Part shown: positions 15,949 through 22,511 of the stretch, piece after piece
How the letters are laid out: every line of letters starts with the position of its first letter
Numbering within the stretch: position 1 is the first letter of the stretch
NCBI GenBank assembly: GCA_937868025.1
Contig: CALMLJ010000046.1
Location: 1 to 22,511 of the forward strand
Direction: 5' to 3'
Source of the DNA: an uncultured Acidimicrobiaceae bacterium
GTDB taxonomy: Bacteria > Actinomycetota > Acidimicrobiia > Acidimicrobiales > Microtrichaceae
Length of the DNA: 22,511 nucleotides
The notes under the pieces: model-generated
What the model was told of the DNA's origin: nothing
The model's input: only the letters and a program-made list of their open reading frames with translations
Database searches by the model: none
Made by a program: the position numbers and the translations under genes

Positions 15949-16602
15949 ATGCAGCGTTTCGTCGACCTCAGTCACGTGATCACCGATGGGATGGAGACCT
16001 ACCCCGGCCTGCCGACCCCGCGCATCGGGGATCACCTGACCCGCACTCATGCCGAGGAGGTGTACGGCCCAGGGGTCACGTTCCAGATCGGCATGATCAC
16101 CATGTGTTCGAACACGGGCACGTACCTCGATGTCCCGTTCCACCGTTACGCGGACGGATACGACCTCTGTGGGCTCGACCTCGCTCGGGTGTCCAGCGTC
16201 GACGCGTTGGTCGTCGACGTCGTCGGGACGACGGCGATCGGAGCGGAGGTGTTCGACGGTCTCGACGTCGCCGGACGTGCCGTGCTCGTGAGAACCGACC
16301 ACAGTCGTAGGTGGGGCACACCGGCCTATGTCGAGCGGCACCCGCACCTGCTCGCCGCCGCGGCGGACGTCCTGGTGGTGGGCGGAGCGGCCTGCGTCGG
16401 GATCGACTCGCTCAACATCGACTCCACCGACGATTCCCGTCGGCCGGTGCATTCGATCCTGCTCGCTGCGGGCATCCCGATCGTCGAGCATCTGACCGGC
16501 CTCGGTCAGCTGCCGCCCTCGGGGTTCACGTTCACGGCTGTGCCGCCGAAGTTGGAGGGGATGGGCACGTTCACGGTCCGTGCCCACGCCATCGTCCCGT
16601 GA
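15949..16602 (+). CDS. Cyclase-family (kynurenine-formamidase-like) hydrolase with altered metal motif
   Basis: The 217-residue product begins MQRFVDLSHVITDGMETYPG, the standard opening of the cyclase/kynurenine formamidase fold. Members hydrolyse amides or esters such as N-formylkynurenine, isatin or carbamates using bound metal. The family metal motif is HxGTHxDxPxH; here residues 55-65 read NTGTYLDVPFH, so the first and second His are Asn55 and Tyr59, while Asp61, Pro63 and His65 remain. VEHLTGLGQLP and FTAVPPKLEGMGT in the C-terminal half match the family. Variants with this NTGTYLD pattern do occur, so it may be a subfamily rather than a dead enzyme. The ATG start follows GAGACT by 6 nt, a weak -10. 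It converges on the CAP gene with a 9-bp gap. Confidence 0.85.
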   Translation: MQRFVDLSHVITDGMETYPGLPTPRIGDHLTRTHAEEVYGPGVTFQIGMITMCSNTGTYLDVPFHRYADGYDLCGLDLARVSSVDALVVDVVGTTAIGAEVFDGLDVAGRAVLVRTDHSRRWGTPAYVERHPHLLAAAADVLVVGGAACVGIDSLNIDSTDDSRRPVHSILLAAGIPIVEHLTGLGQLPPSGFTFTAVPPKLEGMGTFTVRAHAIVP

Positions 16603-16611
16603 GCCACGACC

Positions 16612-17091
16612 TCAGGACTTCATGAAGACCTGGACGGTGAACACCCGGTGCTGACCCTCGCAGTCACCCCAGACCGCGGCAGCACCCATCGAGGTGTAGG
16701 CCGGGTCCATGATGTTGGCCTTGTGGCCGGGGGAGTTGAGGTACGCGTCGTGGATCTGCGCGATGGTGCCGCCGTAGCCGACGTTCTCGCCGAGCTTCAG
16801 CCACTGCTTCGGAGCGCCGTCGCTCAGCTTGGAGTGTGAGAGCGAACACGCGTCGCGGAGCTTCTGCGCCCAGGCGTCGGCCTTGATGTCGAGCGTGACG
16901 TCGTCCTTGAGTTGGCCGAGTCCGTTCTCCGCACGCGACTTGTTCACGAGGGCGATGACTTCGTTTCGTTCCTGTTCGGTCGACTCGCAGCCCGCCGTGG
17001 CGCCGATGACGACGAGAAGGGCGGCCAGGGCACCGAGCAGGCGCAACGGGCTACGTCGGCCAGACGGTCGGAGAGTTGAGGATCGAGGCAC
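16612..17091 (-). CDS. CAP-domain (SCP/PR-1-like) extracellular protein
   Basis: The 159-residue product has a basic N-terminus, a hydrophobic stretch (about 17-33) and an AGC site at Cys35, so it is either a lipoprotein or cleaved nearby. The rest is a bacterial CAP domain: LVNKSRAENGLGQL, LSHSK (His86), LGENVGYGG (Glu102), AYLNSPGHKANIMDP (His123) and the closing FTVQVFMKS. The two His and the Glu are the cavity residues conserved in the family. CAP proteins bind lipids or metals, or act in the cell envelope; the exact role here is unknown. GTG 17091 is the most plausible start because it leaves a normal signal region. A TAGCTT hexamer lies 4 nt upstream, a shorter gap than elsewhere. It diverges from the methyltransferase at 17166. 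Confidence 0.87.
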   Translation of the reverse strand: MPRSSTLRPSGRRSPLRLLGALAALLVVIGATAGCESTEQERNEVIALVNKSRAENGLGQLKDDVTLDIKADAWAQKLRDACSLSHSKLSDGAPKQWLKLGENVGYGGTIAQIHDAYLNSPGHKANIMDPAYTSMGAAAVWGDCEGQHRVFTVQVFMKS

Positions 17092-17149
17092 GTTGAAGCT
17101 ATCGGCGGGCCTGTGAAACGACCTTGAGCAGTTTTTCAGAGAGGCGCGG

Positions 17150-17155
17150 TAGCTT
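17150..17155 (+). promoter_or_regulatory. -10 hexamer for the rRNA methyltransferase gene
   Basis: TAGCTT ends 10 nt before the GTG at 17166. The same hexamer on the other strand (17096-17101) precedes the divergent CAP gene. Confidence 0.45.
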
Positions 17156-17165
17156 CGCTGTTCCC

Positions 17166-18422
17166 GTGAACCTTCCTTCCGACCTTCCGACACCGTCATC
17201 CCGCCGATTGGCGGTCAGGGTGACCCCTGACGCCCTTCGCCATATTCGTGGTGGTCACCCGTGGGTCTTCGAGTCGTCGATCCGGTCGGTGAGCCACGAC
17301 GGGGCCCCGGGTGACCTTGCGGTGGTGTTCGGCGATCGGAGGGAGTTCGTCGCCATCGGGCTGTGGGACCCGGGCTCCCCGATCCGACTGCGGATTCTCC
17401 ATTCCGGGAGCCCCAGCGCCGTCGATGGATCGTTCTGGCGGGCGCGACTGGCCTCGGCGCTGGGCCGCCGGGCGGCCCTCATTGCGGACCCCGCGACCAC
17501 CGGCTTCCGGCTCGTCCACGGCGAGAACGACGCCATGTCGGGGTTCGTCGCCGACCTCTACGGATCCACCGTGGTCGTGAAGCTGTACTCAGCCGCCTGG
17601 TTCGCCCACCTGCCCGCGGTGCTCGAGGCGCTGGTCGACGCGACCGCGCTCGTCGGCTTGGGCGTGGACCGAATCGTCGTTCGGCTCAGCCGCAACGTGC
17701 AGGCCGGCGGCGGAACCGGGCTCCGTGACGGCGTGGTCGTGCTCGGCGAGGAGCCGTTGCGGCCGGTGGACTTCCTCGAGAACGGGCTCCGGTTCGAGGC
17801 GGACGTCATCGGGGGCCAGAAGACCGGTCACTTCCTCGACCAGCGCGAGAACCGTGCCCGGGTGCGTGACCTCGCCGCGGGGTGCCGGGTGCTCGATGTG
17901 TTCGCGTGCACCGGCGGGTTCTCGTTGCACGCGGCTGCGGGCGGCGCGATCAACGTCAACAGCGTCGACCTGAGCCGCCGGTCGCTCGCGACCGCCGGGG
18001 CGAACTTCGTCCACAACGCCACGAATCCCGCCGTCGCCGCAGCCCGGCACACCACAACCGTCGGGGACGCCTTCGACGTGATGGACGACCTCCGTGGGCG
18101 ACATCGCCGGTTCGACCTCGTCGTCGTGGACCCGCCGTCGTTCGCGCAGAAGGAGCCGGATCGACCCGGTGCGATCGAGGCCTACGGACGACTGGCCGAC
18201 CTCGGGCTCGACCTCGTCGAGGACGGCGGAACGTATGTGCAGTCGTCGTGTTCGAGTCGGGTGAGCACCGACGAGTTCCGTGCTGCAGTGCGCGGTGCGG
18301 CGGCACGGTCGGGTCGCCGCGTCACGGTCATCGGGGAGACGGCCCACGCGGCCGATCATCCGATCGGGTTCGCCCAGGGCGCGTATCTCAAGTCGCTGTT
18401 CCTCACCGTCGGGGCTCGCTGA
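17166..18422 (+). CDS. RlmI-like 23S rRNA cytosine-C5 methyltransferase (PUA + SAM MTase)
   Basis: The 418-residue product has an N-terminal PUA domain (about 14-85, RHIRGGHPWVFESSIRSV), a middle domain, and a C-terminal Rossmann methyltransferase. FLDQRENR (223-230) is the segment before motif I in RlmI/RlmK proteins. Motif I is VLDVFACTGGFS (242-253), the motif IV-type DPPSF is at 322-326, and Cys362 (SSCSSRV) is the expected catalytic nucleophile. E. coli RlmI makes m5C1962 in 23S rRNA; the target here is inferred from that. An in-frame start at 17124 would add 14 residues without family similarity, and GTG 17166 follows the TAGCTT box, so the shorter form is used. Adjacent genes do not suggest an operon. 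Confidence 0.9.
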   Translation: MNLPSDLPTPSSRRLAVRVTPDALRHIRGGHPWVFESSIRSVSHDGAPGDLAVVFGDRREFVAIGLWDPGSPIRLRILHSGSPSAVDGSFWRARLASALGRRAALIADPATTGFRLVHGENDAMSGFVADLYGSTVVVKLYSAAWFAHLPAVLEALVDATALVGLGVDRIVVRLSRNVQAGGGTGLRDGVVVLGEEPLRPVDFLENGLRFEADVIGGQKTGHFLDQRENRARVRDLAAGCRVLDVFACTGGFSLHAAAGGAINVNSVDLSRRSLATAGANFVHNATNPAVAAARHTTTVGDAFDVMDDLRGRHRRFDLVVVDPPSFAQKEPDRPGAIEAYGRLADLGLDLVEDGGTYVQSSCSSRVSTDEFRAAVRGAAARSGRRVTVIGETAHAADHPIGFAQGAYLKSLFLTVGAR

Positions 18423-18536
18423 CTCGCTGCCTCTCCACCGAACGGGGGAACGTGCGCGAGAAGTCGTATCTCCGCTCAAGGATGGAGCCGGCGACAACCG
18501 ATGCAGGGTGCTCGACCCACGTCCAACGGAGCTCCC

Positions 18537-19463
18537 ATGCCTCAGGCCCTCCGGCCTCGGTCCCTGTTCGCCGTCGCCGCATTGGCGATCACGACCCTTA
18601 CCGCCTGTGCGCCGCCCTCGCCCGCGCCGACCAAGGCGTCGACGTCGGTCGGGCCGCCCACGCGCAACATCGTGTTCCCGCTCGCACGCTCGGTGAAGTA
18701 CAGCGACACCTTCGGCGCAGGACGATCCGGTGGGCGGTCGCACGAGGGCCAGGATCTGATGGCGCCGAAGGGCACCGTCGCCGTTGCCGCAGCGGCGGGG
18801 ACGGTGACGATGGTGCGTCACTCGAGCGATGGCCTGTCGGGCAACATGCTGCGCATCACCGACCCCGAGGGATGGCAGTACGTCTACATCCACCTCAACA
18901 ACGACACGCCGGGCACCGACGATGGCGCCAACGTGTTCGAGCAGGCGTTCGTCGATGGCATCCGCCAGGGTCAGCAGGTCGTACCCGGCGAGCCGATCGG
19001 CTACGTGGGCGATTCGGGCAACGCCGAGTCGACGGGCTCGCACCTGCACTTCGAGATCCGCAGTCCCGACGGGGCCGCGGTCAACGCGTACAGCAGCCTC
19101 ATGGCGGCGCCCGTTGCTCCGCTCAGCACCGCGCAGGTCGAGGGCAACGCACCGATCGGCTCGGTCGATGCCGTGGTGGCCGGAGCCGGAGAACTGCACG
19201 TCTCGGGCTGGGCCCTCGACCGGGTGGTCGACGTGTCGGTGCGGGTGAGCGTGTACGTGGACGGCAACCCCAAGGTGACGTCGATCGCGAAGCTCGTCCG
19301 GTCCGACCTGGCCGCAGCGTTCCCCGGTCGCGGGGAGCAGCACGGCTTCGACATCGGGGTCGCCGGGGTGTCGGCCGGTTCCCATCGGGTCTGTGTGATC
19401 GCACACAATGCCGGCGCCGGCGGCTCGGCCCGCATTGGATGCTCGACCGTGTCGGTCGGCTGA
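18537..19463 (+). CDS. M23-family (LytM) metallopeptidase lipoprotein
   Basis: The 308-residue product starts at ATG 18537, with GGAG (18528-18531) 5 nt upstream; this avoids a longer frame from 18501. A signal peptide ends in LTAC with lipidated Cys24. The M23 domain has the zinc ligands His69 and Asp73 in HEGQD, then the HxH motif His169/His171 in SGSHLHFEIR, all intact, plus His119 (YIH). It is therefore likely an active endopeptidase that cuts peptidoglycan cross-bridges, or an activator of amidases. The C-terminal part (from about 206, IGSVDAVVAGAGELHVSGWAL) is a beta-sandwich module often attached to actinobacterial exported hydrolases and may bind the cell wall. Confidence 0.9.
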   Translation: MPQALRPRSLFAVAALAITTLTACAPPSPAPTKASTSVGPPTRNIVFPLARSVKYSDTFGAGRSGGRSHEGQDLMAPKGTVAVAAAAGTVTMVRHSSDGLSGNMLRITDPEGWQYVYIHLNNDTPGTDDGANVFEQAFVDGIRQGQQVVPGEPIGYVGDSGNAESTGSHLHFEIRSPDGAAVNAYSSLMAAPVAPLSTAQVEGNAPIGSVDAVVAGAGELHVSGWALDRVVDVSVRVSVYVDGNPKVTSIAKLVRSDLAAAFPGRGEQHGFDIGVAGVSAGSHRVCVIAHNAGAGGSARIGCSTVSVG

Positions 19464-19474
19464 TCGGCCCGGCG

Positions 19475-19492
19475 CGACGGCAGAGCCCGTCG
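19475..19492. terminator. Short hairpin after the M23 gene
   Basis: CGACGG (19475-19480) and CCGTCG (19487-19492) pair around a 6-nt loop, 12 bp after the M23 stop and directly before the PhyH -10 box. There is no T-tract. It may be a weak terminator or chance. Confidence 0.3.
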
Positions 19493-19498
19493 TAGGCT
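19493..19498 (+). promoter_or_regulatory. -10 hexamer of a leaderless promoter for the PhyH-like gene
   Basis: TAGGCT ends 8 nt before the first of two consecutive ATG codons (19507 and 19510). A start at either would be leaderless. Confidence 0.5.
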
Positions 19499-19506
19499 CG
19501 GACCTG

Positions 19507-20292
19507 ATGATGACGACGGCCGAGGAACGGACCCGGGGCCACGTGGCTCGGATCGCCGAACACGGGTACACCGTGATCGAGGGCGTGCTGGACGGGGCGC
19601 AGTGCGACGCGCTGCTGGCCGACCTCGACCGCCTCGAACGCGACCTCGAGATCCGGCCCGCCGGCAACAGTTTCGAGGGGGCCAACACCACCCGGGTCTA
19701 CAACCTGCTCGCGCACGGCTCGATGTGGGAGTCGGTGCCGATCGATCCGGTCGTTCTCCCGGTCGTCGAAGGCGTGCTCGATGCCGGGTGCCTCGTGTCA
19801 TCGCTGTCGTCGGTCTCGATCGCACCCGGTGAGATCGCCCAGCCGATCCACGCCGACGATCAGATGATCCCGCTGCCCAAGCCGCATCCGCCGACGGTCT
19901 GCAACTCGATGTGGGCGTTGACGGAGTTCACGGAGGCGAACGGGGCGACGCGCATCATCCCGGGCACACACCTCGCTGACCGTTCGCCGACGTACGGACA
20001 GCACTACGACTCGATTCCCGCCGAGATGTCACGGGGCTCGGTGCTCGTGTGGCACGGCAGCCTGTGGCACGGAGGCGGGGCGAACCGCTCCGAGACTCGG
20101 CGGGTCGGGATTGCGATGAACTACTGCGCCGGTTGGATCCGCCAACAGGAGAACCAGCAGCTCGGTCTGCGACCGGAGCTCGTGGAGACCTTCCCGCCGC
20201 GGCTGCAGGAACTCGTCGGATACGGCACCTACCAGGGCCTCATCGGTCACATCGACCGGCGGACGCCGGCGAAACGGTTGTTCGGGGTCTAA
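19507..20292 (+). CDS. Phytanoyl-CoA dioxygenase (PhyH) family protein
   Basis: This is an Fe(II)/2-oxoglutarate-dependent oxygenase. The 261-residue product shows the iron ligands His115 and Asp117 in QPIHADDQ, and the distal His188 in WHGSLWHGGGANRS. Arg198 or Arg199 ten residues later should bind 2-oxoglutarate. RIIPGTHLAD and RGSVLVWHG are typical of the PhyH fold. All catalytic residues are in place, so it should be active, hydroxylating a small molecule or acyl chain. The substrate is not identifiable, and no natural-product genes are adjacent. The 3' end overlaps the convergent lipoprotein by 4 bp. ATG 19507 is used; ATG 19510 would remove one residue. Confidence 0.88.
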   Translation: MMTTAEERTRGHVARIAEHGYTVIEGVLDGAQCDALLADLDRLERDLEIRPAGNSFEGANTTRVYNLLAHGSMWESVPIDPVVLPVVEGVLDAGCLVSSLSSVSIAPGEIAQPIHADDQMIPLPKPHPPTVCNSMWALTEFTEANGATRIIPGTHLADRSPTYGQHYDSIPAEMSRGSVLVWHGSLWHGGGANRSETRRVGIAMNYCAGWIRQQENQQLGLRPELVETFPPRLQELVGYGTYQGLIGHIDRRTPAKRLFGV

Positions 20293-20765
20293 CCGAACCA
20301 GCCGCACTCGAGGCCACCGGCGGTGTTCACACTGAGCTCGGTGATCGTGACGATGATCGGGCCGTTGGCGACGTCGAAGCCGGTGTCGAACGCGGGCGTT
20401 CCCGGCGTGGTGTCGGTCTGGACGAGCTGCCGGGTGGCGTTGCCCTGCTGGGCGGCGCCGGTCACCTTCGTGACGGGGTAGTAGGCGAAGAAGTCGGTGC
20501 ACCACGGATCGAGCACCTTCGAGTTCACGATGACACTCGTCGTGGTGTTCGCCAGCCCCTGGCAGGGTCGGATCCGGGCGCCGACGAGGACGATCTCCTG
20601 GTCGCATGAACCCTTCGGCCCGGCGTAGGTGAAGTGAGTGGTCTGGCCGATCGACGGTGGCACGATCGTTGTGGTCGGGCTGCTGCCACCACCCCATTCC
20701 GGCGCGCAGGCGGACAGAAGTCCGACCGCGAGGCTGACCGTCACGATGAGCGTTCGACGCAACAT
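20289..20765 (-). CDS. Small lipoprotein of unknown function
   Basis: The 158-residue product begins MLRRTLIVTVSLAVGLLSAC, a signal peptide with lipobox LSAC and lipidated Cys20. After a Gly/Ser/Thr/Pro linker (about 24-40), the domain has four Cys in the contexts GSCDQE, RPCQG, PWCTDF and LECGWFG, so two disulfides are likely. No family is recognised. ATG 20765 is chosen over an in-frame start at 20789 because GGGAGGG lies about 8 nt upstream and the signal peptide starts cleanly there. It diverges from the diguanylate cyclase, with 129 bp between. Confidence 0.78.
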   Translation of the reverse strand: MLRRTLIVTVSLAVGLLSACAPEWGGGSSPTTTIVPPSIGQTTHFTYAGPKGSCDQEIVLVGARIRPCQGLANTTTSVIVNSKVLDPWCTDFFAYYPVTKVTGAAQQGNATRQLVQTDTTPGTPAFDTGFDVANGPIIVTITELSVNTAGGLECGWFG

Positions 20766-20894
20766 TCCTCGACCCTCCCAGGTACGCATCGTCGGCCTGT
20801 CGGGCCGGCGAGATCAGGGTATCGGCGAGGTCCGCGAACTCCTCCGGGCCGCGACGTTCTCAGGAGTGGGTGCGCCGGTGCCGATGCTGGGGGG

Positions 20895-22259
20895 ATGGTG
20901 GCGGGATCGGCTTCGGATGACGTCGGCCGCGACGAGCTGTTGGTCCGGGTTGCCCGTGCGGTCTCCCGGAGCAACGGGCATTTCGCGGTCCTGGTGGATG
21001 GCGCGTTGACGGTGAAGTGGGCGTCGGAAACGGTGTCGTCGGTGTTGGGGTGGCCCGATGTCGTCGGCCGCAACGTGATCGGACTGATCCATCCTGATGA
21101 CGTCGAGCTGGCGCTGCTCGGGATCATGCATCACACCACCAACGCCGAGGCGTACTCGCAGCTCGACCGAGCGACGATGGTCGACCCGGTGACGGTGCGA
21201 CTCCAGCACCTCGACGGGACCTGGGTGCAGGTGCAGGTCACCCTGGTGAACCATCTCGCCGACCCCGAGATCGGTGGGTTGTTCGGCATCTGTCAGCAGG
21301 TGGTCGATCGGTCCGACATGGAACTGGCGATCGACCTGATGAGTCGGAACGCCGCGATCGAGCGGGTGCTGCCGGTCGTCGCTCGGTACGCCGAACGGAC
21401 CGGCGCCGGGCAGCGTTGTCAGGTGATCTGGTGGCCCGAGGGTGAGACCCGGATCGAGGTCGCGCCCGACTCGGCGCCGCTTCCGGAGCCGCCGACGACG
21501 ATGGTGGAGACGACGCGGTCGACGAGGGCGGCGCAGCAACTGAGCCGCAGCAGCGCAACGCCCGAACAGGCGGCGGAGCTGTTCGCCGAGTACGCGGTGC
21601 TGTGGACGGCGCCGGTCCTCGCACCGGAGGGGCGCGACGTCCTCGGCGTCATGGCGATCTGGGGTGAGGTCGAGTTCGACCTGGTGCTGAAGCAGGCGGA
21701 CCATCCCGCGATCCGGTTGGCGACCCTGGCCCTCGTCGATCATCGGTACAAGTCGATGCTGCGTTGGGACGCGAGCCACGATTCGCTCACGCGGGTCCAC
21801 AACCGGTCGGGATTCGCGGCCGCCCTCGGTGCGACCGACGGGCCGTGCGCGCTGCTCTATCTCGATCTCGACGACTTCAAGCCGGTCAACGACCGGTTCG
21901 GCCACGAGAGCGGCGACCGCGTCCTCGTGCGTGCGGCCGAGCGCATCAGTCGCGCCGTCCGAGACATCGATGTTGTCGCCCGGCTCGGTGGCGACGAGTT
22001 CGCCGTCATCTGCCCCGGCGTCGATCGGGACCAGGCTGCGGAGATCGCTCGACGTATCTCGCGGGCGGTCGCGCGGCCCGTCCGCATCGGTGGAGAGCCG
22101 GTGAAGGTCGGAGTCAGCGTCGGCATCGCCGCAGCGGAACGGCCCGACGAACGGTCCCGACTCCTCGCGCGTGCCGACGAGGCGCTCTACCGCGCCAAGG
22201 CCGAGGGCAAGCGCCGCATCGCCGTCGCGCCAGCCCTGGGGGATGACCCCGACCGGTAG
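20895..22259 (+). CDS. Diguanylate cyclase with N-terminal PAS domain
   Basis: This enzyme makes c-di-GMP from two GTP. The 454-residue product starts MVAGSASDDVGRDELLVRVARAV, followed by a PAS-like sensor domain (about 28-140, GWPDVVGRNVIGLIHPDD). A GAF-like middle region (about 150-290) follows, then a GGDEF domain in the last 170 residues with DSLTRVHNRSGF at its start. The catalytic motif is GGDEF (365-369). An inhibitory RxxD site (RDID, 356-359) lies five residues before it, so product inhibition is expected. No transmembrane helix is visible, so the protein is cytoplasmic and probably senses a small ligand, redox state or light through the PAS domain. The start is uncertain: GGGGGG abuts ATG 20895, and GTG 20898 is equally possible. 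Upstream in-frame sequence is Arg-rich and unlike a domain. Confidence 0.9.
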   Translation: MVAGSASDDVGRDELLVRVARAVSRSNGHFAVLVDGALTVKWASETVSSVLGWPDVVGRNVIGLIHPDDVELALLGIMHHTTNAEAYSQLDRATMVDPVTVRLQHLDGTWVQVQVTLVNHLADPEIGGLFGICQQVVDRSDMELAIDLMSRNAAIERVLPVVARYAERTGAGQRCQVIWWPEGETRIEVAPDSAPLPEPPTTMVETTRSTRAAQQLSRSSATPEQAAELFAEYAVLWTAPVLAPEGRDVLGVMAIWGEVEFDLVLKQADHPAIRLATLALVDHRYKSMLRWDASHDSLTRVHNRSGFAAALGATDGPCALLYLDLDDFKPVNDRFGHESGDRVLVRAAERISRAVRDIDVVARLGGDEFAVICPGVDRDQAAEIARRISRAVARPVRIGGEPVKVGVSVGIAAAERPDERSRLLARADEALYRAKAEGKRRIAVAPALGDDPDR

Positions 22260-22262
22260 CCT
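22257..22262 (+). promoter_or_regulatory. -10 hexamer of a leaderless promoter for the methionine aminopeptidase
   Basis: TAGCCT ends 7 nt before the ATG at 22270 and overlaps the stop codon of the diguanylate cyclase. Confidence 0.55.
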
Positions 22263-22269
22263 CGCCGCC

Positions 22270-22511
22270 ATGACGATCGACAACGACGACGACCTCGCAG
22301 GACTGCAGCGCAGCGGGGCGGTGGTTGCCGAGGCCCGTGACGCGATGGTCGCGGCCGTTGTGCCCGGCATCAGCACGGGGGAGCTCGATGCGATCGGTCG
22401 ATCGGTCATGCGCCGCCACGGCGCCCGGTCGGCGCCCCGACTCGCGTACCGGTTCCCCGGGTCGACGTGCATCAGCATCAACGACGAGGCGGCGCACGGC
22501 ATCCCGTCGAC
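22270..22511 (+). CDS. map: Methionine aminopeptidase type I (N-terminal part, cut by window edge)
   Basis: The enzyme removes the initiator Met from new proteins using two divalent metals. About 80 residues are visible. They open MTIDNDDDLAGLQRSGAVVA, continue with the first helical segment VPGISTGELDAIGRSVM, and reach CISINDEAAHGIP, the type I signature with the His of the active site. The metal ligands (Asp, Asp, His, Glu, Glu) lie beyond the window. The start is set by the TAGCCT box. With a leaderless start it fits the pattern of housekeeping genes here. Confidence 0.9.
   Translation, partial: MTIDNDDDLAGLQRSGAVVAEARDAMVAAVVPGISTGELDAIGRSVMRRHGARSAPRLAYRFPGSTCISINDEAAHGIPS

Noticed and set aside
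17589..19691. Minus-strand frame of 700 codons
   Set aside because: It is antisense to the RlmI-like, M23 and PhyH genes, all with intact motifs; GC-rich third positions keep the antisense frame open.
20790..20810. GC-rich inverted repeat between the lipoprotein and diguanylate cyclase genes
   Set aside because: An 8-bp stem with one wobble is expected by chance at this base composition. No promoter box places it meaningfully.

Overview
The window looks like chromosomal DNA of a high-GC actinobacterium. The best guess is the class Acidimicrobiia (Ilumatobacter-like); this is inferred from gene content, GTG starts and leaderless promoters, not from a marker gene. Twenty-six protein genes are supported, two of them cut by the window edges. 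I see no tRNA, rRNA, CRISPR array or insertion sequence.

Layout. 1-217: an HNH endonuclease, cut at the left edge. 218-593: a gene-poor divergent spacer holding a perfect hairpin and a 16-bp palindrome. 594-4106: a SAM methyltransferase, a VOC-fold protein, a membrane-anchored unknown, leucyl/phenylalanyl-tRNA-protein transferase (aat) and a 3-hydroxyacyl-CoA dehydrogenase. 4184-7369: a minus-strand tripartite ABC exporter with an HlyD-type adaptor carrying a peptidoglycan-binding domain, an ATPase and a MacB/FtsX-type permease. Divergent from it, 7504-8822 encodes a small secreted four-cysteine protein and an overlapping cysteine-containing lipoprotein. 8878-10372: an S51-like peptidase and a membrane-anchored cyclophilin, convergent. 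10492-12793: aspartokinase and aspartate-semialdehyde dehydrogenase, the entry to Lys/Thr/Met biosynthesis and to diaminopimelate. 12790-15876: a MazG-like pyrophosphohydrolase, then (minus strand) an OmpR/KdpE-type response regulator, the ammonium transporter Amt and the PII protein GlnK. 15949-22511: a cyclase-family hydrolase, a CAP-domain protein, an RlmI-like rRNA methyltransferase, an M23 lipoprotein, a PhyH-type dioxygenase, a lipoprotein, a PAS-GGDEF diguanylate cyclase and the start of a type I methionine aminopeptidase.

Two patterns run through the window. First, most genes begin 6-8 nt after a TANNNT-like -10 hexamer and have no Shine-Dalgarno sequence, which points to widespread leaderless transcription. 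Several start codons below were chosen on this basis. Second, five of six convergent gene pairs overlap at their 3' ends, leaving no room for terminators between them.

The parts most worth following up are: the exporter/secreted protein/lipoprotein locus with paired operator-like palindromes (4184-8822); three contiguous 11-bp repeats over the amt promoter next to a response-regulator gene (15087-15119); and an internal Shine-Dalgarno plus ATG in lysC that would give a separate regulatory subunit (11216-11232).
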